DNA of 64,000 nucleotides from contig NC_092333.1 in assembly GCF_046630445.1 (NCBI RefSeq), positions 100,879,501-100,943,500 on the forward strand. Direction: 5' to 3'. Positions within the stretch are counted from its first letter, which is position 1. Each line of letters opens with the position of its first letter. Below the pieces are notes generated by a model. It did no database searches. It had not been told where the DNA came from and was given only the letters and a program-made list of their open reading frames with translations. The translations under genes and the position numbers were made by a program. The DNA is from Rutidosis leptorrhynchoides (lineage: Eukaryota; Streptophyta; Magnoliopsida; Asterales; Asteraceae). Below are positions 34,223 through 64,000 of the stretch, piece after piece.

Positions 34223-35853
34223 TTATTATTATTATAAAAGGGGATTTTACCGTTTAGTGACCGGTTTGTCGATTTTAAGTTCTAATGCAAAATATTAAAA
34301 ATAAAAATAACTTAATTTAAAGCGTAAAGTAAATGGCGATAAATAAAAGTGCAATAATTAAAAGTGCAATTATTTGAAGTACGATAAATAAAATGACGAT
34401 AAATAAAAGTGCGATGAGATATAAAATAAAGGATTATGCTTATTTAAACTTCCGTAATCATGATGTTTGACGTGTTGATTTTAATTTATTATCATGGGTT
34501 AATTGTCCTTTGTCCTGGATTATTCGATATGTCCATCTGGTTTTGTCCATAATAGTACATCGGTCATAATTATAAAGTGCGAGAGTCTTCGTCAAATTAC
34601 CCTTATACCCGAAGTCAAATATTCCAACTAATTGGGGACTTAAACTGTAACAAGGTCTTAATACTTTGTTTAATGAATACACCAGGTTATCGACTGCGTT
34701 TAATCCAAGGTTTTAATATTTTGTTAACAATTACACCAATTACCCTTGAATATAATTCACCCCTGTTTTAATGAGTCCAGTGACTATTAATCAATCCCCG
34801 TGTCCAGTCAAATGAATAATTATTAGTATTTATAGATATCCCGCCCACCGTACCCAGTAAAGCGTATGTGGTTAAATATAAATACGTCAAATTATAAATC
34901 TCTATATTAAATCAACGAGATATCATTTAATTAATATAAAGCCCATTAATAGCACATAGTCCAATTTCCACAAGTGTCGGTCTTTTGTCCAAACCCCAAT
35001 TATGGTCCAAAGCCCAATAACCCCGTCTTAATATTTAGTCTAACATCACGATTACTTTGGTTTAAATAAACATAATAATAACTTAGCTACGAGACATTAA
35101 TTTAAAAAGGTTGAACATATAACTTACAATGAGTATTAATCACGTAGTGTTACACGGACAGAATTTCGACTTACAAACTTAAAACATTCGCCACTATAAC
35201 CTTATTATTATTAACTTAATATTAAAATTATAATTAAAATATAAATATATATATTATTGATAGAATTGAGAGATCAGAGAAATATGGTGTGTTAAACTCG
35301 TCCGAAAATTGCTGAATTTATAGCCTGTCCCAACTTTCCAACCCATGCGATCGCATGGGTTTAAGACACCCAGGCCATGCGATCGCATGGCAACCTTTTC
35401 CTGGTCAAATATGATTCCAAAACGTGGGCGGCTCGAATTTAAATATTATATAATATAATATATATAATTTTATATAATATTATATTATATTCTTGTGCAT
35501 CGTTGACTTGTAATTTTAGCTCCGTTAAGTCGTATGTTTCTTCTCGGTTTATGTTTCGGCTCCGGATTTTCGAACGTCCTTTCGTATGCTTAGATATCTT
35601 GTACTTTTGCGTTTCGTGGCTTGTACTCTTGTAATTTTTAGACGTTTCTCATCAATAATTTGAAACACTTGGATTGTACTTTGTACTTTTTAGCGTTTTG
35701 GTCATTTGCGTCTTCAAATCGTCGAATCTATCTTTTGTCTTCACCTTTTATTATTTAAACGAATATCACTTGTAAATAGAACAATTGCAACTAAAAGCTT
35801 GTCTTTCTTAAAAGATAATGCTATGAAATATATGTTCGTTTTTAGCATTATCA
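33901..35853 (-). repeat. 5' LTR of element 1 (LTR E)
   Basis: A 1953-bp LTR, TGATGTG to ATTATCA on the plus strand. Minus-strand TATA box core at 35317-35322. Palindrome pair (both perfect) at 35344-35389. (TA)n tract at about 34137-34219. TTTATTTATCG-type array at 34316-34422. The likely target duplication on the right is GCAAT (35854-35858); its partner is outside the window. Confidence 0.87.
35344..35389 (-). promoter_or_regulatory. Paired perfect 14-bp palindromes upstream of TATA box, LTR E
   Basis: CATGCGATCGCATG at 35344-35357 and again at 35376-35389, both perfect, 32 bp start to start. They lie 21 bp upstream of the TATA core 35317-35322 on the minus strand. Each is flanked by C and G, extending the palindrome to 16 bp. 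Confidence 0.65.
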
Positions 35854-36038
35854 GCAATCAAGAAAAACACAAAGTTAGCACACTTAGAAATCATATCATT
35901 CAAGTAAGGTAACAAATAGTGTAACTATGGTTCATGTAACTTAGCAAGTCTAGGGTTACAGTCCAGACTCAAAAGACTCACTAAAATTCGACACTCTAAT
36001 GCAGCCTAGTCCTAGGTAACCGATCTGCTCTGATACCA
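35854..36038 (-). mobile_element. Leader remnant and Met-type primer site of a Tekay/Del-like element
   Basis: The minus strand reads TGGTATCAGAGC at 36038-36027, the complement of the initiator tRNA-Met 3' end, two bases inside the LTR that follows. About 170 bp of leader remain before element 1 cuts the element at 35853. The rest of its interior is beyond the left edge of the window. Confidence 0.8.
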
Positions 36039-36040
36039 AA

Positions 36041-38907
36041 TGTAATACCCCGTCAGAATTCACTAACGGTGTATTAACTATGGTCCCACAGTTTAGCGGT
36101 CACGCCCTCTATATGAGACGTTTCCGAAAAGTATTCGCATTAAATATCAAAGTAAAGTCATTTATTAAAGAAAATGTAACTGTAAAGTAGTTGACATAAA
36201 CGACCAACGTAAATAAACCCAAAATATTATTTAAAACATCGTTTTCAATGCGAATATGTGTTTTCGAAATAAAAGTGATAAAAGATGCTGGACATCATCC
36301 AGTTTTAGCAGCAAACAAGCATGACAACTTCTGTAAAGCGGAAGCACTACTTCTATGGAACTGAGATAAAAATATGCAAAACGTCAACGAAAAACGTTGA
36401 GTGAATCTACAGGTTTAGTTAAGCATTTCGTAAGTTAAGCCACAAGATTTCTGAAAAACATCGTAAAAATTATACATGAGCATGAGCACGCATGAGAACT
36501 TGATTATAAAACTTTAACCCGCGGATAGCTAAAGCGCTACACATCTTCCCTTTATCCTTTCTAAGCATACACCGATCAAGTGTAAAAGTAACAACAAAAT
36601 AAGCACCTGTTATGTTTAGGAGAGGTTTGTCAAACCTAACGGTACCGTCCCTATAAGTCGAGATTACGTAAAGTAATTAATATAATCAAGCTAAGAGATT
36701 TTTGATCTGAACTCATATGTATAGCGTTTAAGTTAGTTGTGCCTAATATGTAAAACATTTGTAAAAAGCATGTTATCTCATCCCTGAAAAACGTAGTAGG
36801 GACTGTAGACTCACCTTAGCAAATGCACTGAAATATCTTAGCAAAATCGTACTGTAGTCGAACAATATCGACTGAACAACGCAACCTAGTCAAATAGGTT
36901 ACCTTAAGTATACATATAGGTCACACTATGTCAACCCATAGTGTACGCAAAGTCCTAGTGCTCAGACTGACTCAACATGCAATTAAAAGTCAACTAGTTC
37001 AAGCAAGTCAACAAAAGTCAACTCAAAAGTCAACTCGGCCAAAGTGGTCACTAAAGTCAAACATATCAGTAGGTCATGAAATCATGGTCAACATGTCAAA
37101 CCTAGGTCATACAACATGTTATAGCTCGTAGTTTAGCAAATTGCACATTCGCAGTTTATCGCATGTTTTTAAAATACGTACATTGTAGAAAGAATCAAGT
37201 ATAACGTTGAGCACATAATTCCTAAAATCATGGAAAACTTCATATCACAACTAGACTCAAAATCAATTCCAAAAAGTCTAACTCATCCCTCATACGATGT
37301 CTACAAGTCGGATATCAGAAGAGGTCTATTTATGGTTTACTAAATCAGTTTCTGCCCACGCGTTAGTTTTAGAACATTTCTCAAAAAATATTGAAGATAG
37401 ATTTTGACGAACGGACAATTGGATATATCTCAAAACATCCTAAAGCTTTAGTAATAAAATAATCAAAAAATTTCCTTTAGCCAATTAGTATAGATTATCC
37501 AATCTTTACAGACTCTTCAGTTTTAATCAACAAACAGACATGTCATTTGACCAAGCCTATATCTCATGGAAAAACACGTTTTCAGAAGTTAGTATACAAA
37601 TGAAATGCATCAAAGAACATATAAAATATCATACTCCAGAATTTCATGGTCTCAATCAATTTCTAGTTCACACAAGGTAATTTCTTTTGCATTCGAAAAC
37701 AGTTTCAGCTCTCATTAAAAAGCAAATCTTCGTTTTGACACACCGAGAGCATTACAAAAGCTTTTAACGCAAATCTTAAGTCCAACATGCATGATTTTTC
37801 ACAAGGATTACAGTGGTACACTTTTCATTATCCAAATCATAAAGCACACAACTCAGAAAATTCGGATTACAAGCATAACCTAGTCAAAACTTCGATTTAG
37901 CATATCTTAAGCATACGATAACGAAATCAAGCGAAATCAAAGTCCAAAATTAATAGTTTTTCGATACATTTTCATCTAAACACATTATAAGTTCAGATCA
38001 CAAGTTAATGTTATCAGATCATTAAAATAAATATTCATTTTTCATGCAAACAACATCAATTGATCAATTAAACGATAAACGACAACAGAAAACATCACTA
38101 ATTGAGCACTAGACTTGATTACACTATGTAATTGACATAAAAACTGAATTATAGAAATTAGGGTTATGAGTTATACCTTAAAAACAAAATTAATCGATAC
38201 TAGTGCGTGTTGAACGATCAAAGCAACAACTTTTAGCTTCAAGACATGTTCCAATTTTGAGTGGTGTTGGTGGTTGTGGGTGGTCGATGGCCAAAGGGAG
38301 CAAGGGGGAGAGCAAATTGTCGACTAAACAAATGGGAATGATGAGGGTTTGTGATTTAATTCCAAGTATTTATAGTTAGGGCCTCTAATTAAGAAAGCTA
38401 ATGACCTAATTAACAAGTTAAAGTCCAAAATTACAAAACAAGGAGCCCACTAGGGGGATTCGGCCGATTGGCCCTTTTATGGGGTCTCGGGCTCGGTTTT
38501 TGTTAATTCTTGGTACGCGCGTGGTCCGTTTCGAGTGCCGTTAACCGTACCGGATTTCCGGAACGTTAACTAGTCGTTGAAACGCAATCACCGGATCTAA
38601 TTCATTAAATAATTAATAAATTAAATTAGTTTTTCTTAAAGTCAATAATTATTAAAAATAATTATTTTATCGTTTTTCTGAGTTCCGTAAACTGAAAAGC
38701 TTTCTAGACGATTAACTTAATCGTAACGTTTTCTAGTTATTTCGCTACCCGAAATAAGTTCATAAATTAATATAACATATTAATTCAAGTAATCCGCTAG
38801 GATCAAGTATGCATTTAATTCTGTTAAATACACAAAATTTAAGTAAACACCGTTAAATACTTAACGGACAAGTAACGATAGTAAACGGAAAAAGTCGGGT
38901 TGTTACA
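36041..38907 (-). repeat. 5' LTR of a Tekay/Del-like Ty3/Gypsy element
   Basis: A 2867-bp LTR; on its sense (minus) strand it starts TGTAACAACCCG and ends GGGGTATTACA, directly followed by the Met-type primer site. These ends are typical of Tekay/Del chromoviruses. No coding sequence was found in it. It is the outermost and therefore oldest layer of the nest, lying 0.6 kb past the 3' end of the MYB gene. Confidence 0.8.
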
Positions 38908-39483
38908 ATAATTAAGCATATTTTTCTAATTGATTAGTTACAACAATCCCTTAAAATTACCCGTACTAAATTGCTCTCATTTTTTTTATTAATTTCTTTA
39001 TTCTCTAATATTGTTATTAATCATTTATTTAATGGATTTTAATCACAATCACTGAGAATTTGACAAGTGTAAATTTCACTTGTCATTAACCCCTTAAAAA
39101 TGAGTTTGTTGACAAATAAGCTAAACAAACCTCTTTTTTATATAAGTATATAGATATAGATATAGATATAGATATAGATATAGATATAGATAGATAGATT
39201 CAAGTAATATAGTCTAATAAGGAGTATAACGTTTACGTGTTATTTAAAAAAGAAGAATATAAAAAGGAGAAAATGACTATTGTGATAATATAAAATATAT
39301 AATTAATTATATTTTTAACAACAAAAGACGTACAAGAACTTTGAGTAAGTTACATAATTGATGCTGAGAAACCTCTTTTAAAACAATACATGCTGTGATC
39401 GTTTAGTTTACTAACACTAGAGACCTAATGGTTCACTACCTAACAACTTGTACAATATACATTAATTAATCAAATTAGTAACC
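38908..39483. other. 3' flank of the MYB gene
   Basis: Probable 3' UTR and downstream sequence of the MYB gene on the minus strand; no further gene was seen. A short tandem repeat of ATAGAT/GATATA units occupies about 39150-39197. No clear AATAAA signal was found close to the stop codon. Confidence 0.5.
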
Positions 39484-63483
<24,000 letters not shown>

Positions 63484-63599
63484 ATTTCTCTTTTATTTAT
63501 CAACCAAAAATAAAAGAAATTAATACTTAATATGACCATGTAACTTTAATAATATAATGTAAATATTATCCAAATGCTAATATATATATATATACAATG

Positions 63600-63647
<48 letters not shown>

Positions 63648-64000
63648 AAAAAAACATTTAGCAACCACCAACCTTCATATATAGTTCCTAGTAGTGAGAG
63701 AGTAGGGGGTCCACCATTGGCCATGAAAGGAACAGGTGAACTACAATTTGTGGCTGTTTGATGATTGATGAGATGAAAAGGAATGATGCCTGTCACACAG
63801 ACACAAACAACTTATAAGAGTTACATATCAAGTCTCAAAATAAATATGGCGGATTTTTCATTTTATACCCTTGTACATTTATAAAAGTTCAAGTCCAACC
63901 ATTTGTATTTTAAAAAGGGAAGTGATATGTACACAACCCAAAATTATTATGTACACAATCATCATGCTTTACAGTGCTGTACAGTACAGCACTGTAAAAT
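63484..64000 (-). promoter_or_regulatory. 5' flank of the MYB gene
   Basis: Upstream region on the minus strand. A (TA)n tract lies at about 63602-63642. I could not define a convincing TATA box or transcription start; a CTTATAAG at about 63810 is one candidate. The far end holds a 31-bp perfect inverted repeat (63968-63998). Confidence 0.45.
63968..63998. repeat. 31-bp perfect inverted repeat at window edge
   Basis: Two 15-base arms, TTTACAGTGCTGTAC and its exact reverse complement, around a single A. With the preceding GTGATATGTACACAACCC it looks like the terminal region of a MITE that runs off the window. It could alternatively form a hairpin. Confidence 0.6.

Larger units (their letters stand above)
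1..35853 (-). mobile_element. Athila-type Ty3/Gypsy retrotransposon, element 1 (interrupted, runs off left edge)
   Basis: A minus-strand LTR retrotransposon whose 5' LTR is 33901-35853 and whose 3' LTR lies outside the window. Its coding region is in three pieces because two younger elements inserted into it: gag-pro at 30056-32653, the first part of reverse transcriptase at 12174-12872, and the rest of RT, RNase H and integrase at 1-2277. The pieces rejoin exactly across the target duplications TTCTT (12868-12872 and 30051-30055) and GCACC (2273-2277 and 12169-12173). Gag sequence, the CX2CX3HX4C zinc knuckle, the DLGA protease motif, the FMDD RT motif and a tRNA-Asp-like primer site indicate the Athila lineage. 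Gag and pol carry stops, a lost gag start and frame breaks, so it is inactive. Confidence 0.85.

Noticed and set aside
35344-35389. CATGCGATCGCATG as a cloning or adapter artefact (it contains the rare GCGATCGC site)
   Set aside because: Seven pairs occur in ordinary genomic contexts with differing flanks and natural decay, and no vector sequence is near.

Overview
This is plant nuclear DNA, very AT-rich, full of (TA)n and (ATT)n tracts and packed with nested LTR retrotransposons. The only recognisable host gene is an R2R3-MYB transcription factor on the minus strand. The retroelement families (Athila-type Ty3/Gypsy with a tRNA-Asp-like primer site, Tekay/Del-like LTRs starting TGTGATGACCCGG or TGTAACAACCCG) look like those of a large-genome eudicot, most probably Asteraceae; that placement is from recall, not a search.

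Left half, 1-38907: a three-level nest, all transcribed on the minus strand. The outermost layer is a Tekay/Del-like element whose 2.87 kb LTR (36041-38907) and Met-type primer site remain. Athila-type element 1 (5' LTR 33901-35853, running off the left edge) sits in its leader. Element 1 is split by element 2 (12873-30050, target duplication TTCTT) and element 3 (2278-12168, target duplication GCACC). Element 1 coding sequence must be read through the pieces 30056-32653, 12174-12872 and 1-2277. Element 2 carries gag-pro-RT and integrase, lacks RNase H, and has a second aspartic-protease module fused behind integrase plus an ATHILA-ORF1-like gene. Element 3 has only gag and that same protease module.

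Right half, 39484-63483: the MYB gene. Exon 1 is 63221-63483, exon 2 is 39484-40096, and the phase-2 intron between them is 23.1 kb. The two exons join into a 291-residue protein of the MYB20/42/43/85 type (secondary wall and lignin regulators). The intron holds a very young 12.2 kb LTR element without pol (42975-55160, TSD CTTTT), a Tekay-related solo LTR (55482-57736, TSD CGTCA), a MITE inside a (TA)n tract (41539-42195), a hAT-type MITE (59188-59819, TSD ACTATGAA), a short Helitron-like element (62476-62774) and several tRNA-like pol III modules.

The most striking unexplained signal is a pair of 14-bp palindromes, consensus CATGCGATCGCATG, whose starts lie exactly 32 bp apart. It occurs seven times: in three Athila LTRs, two Athila leaders, beside the ATHILA ORF, and in the unrelated solo LTR. 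In the four LTR cases the pair lies 21-24 bp upstream of a TATA box. The sequence between the palindromes differs between places while the spacing does not.
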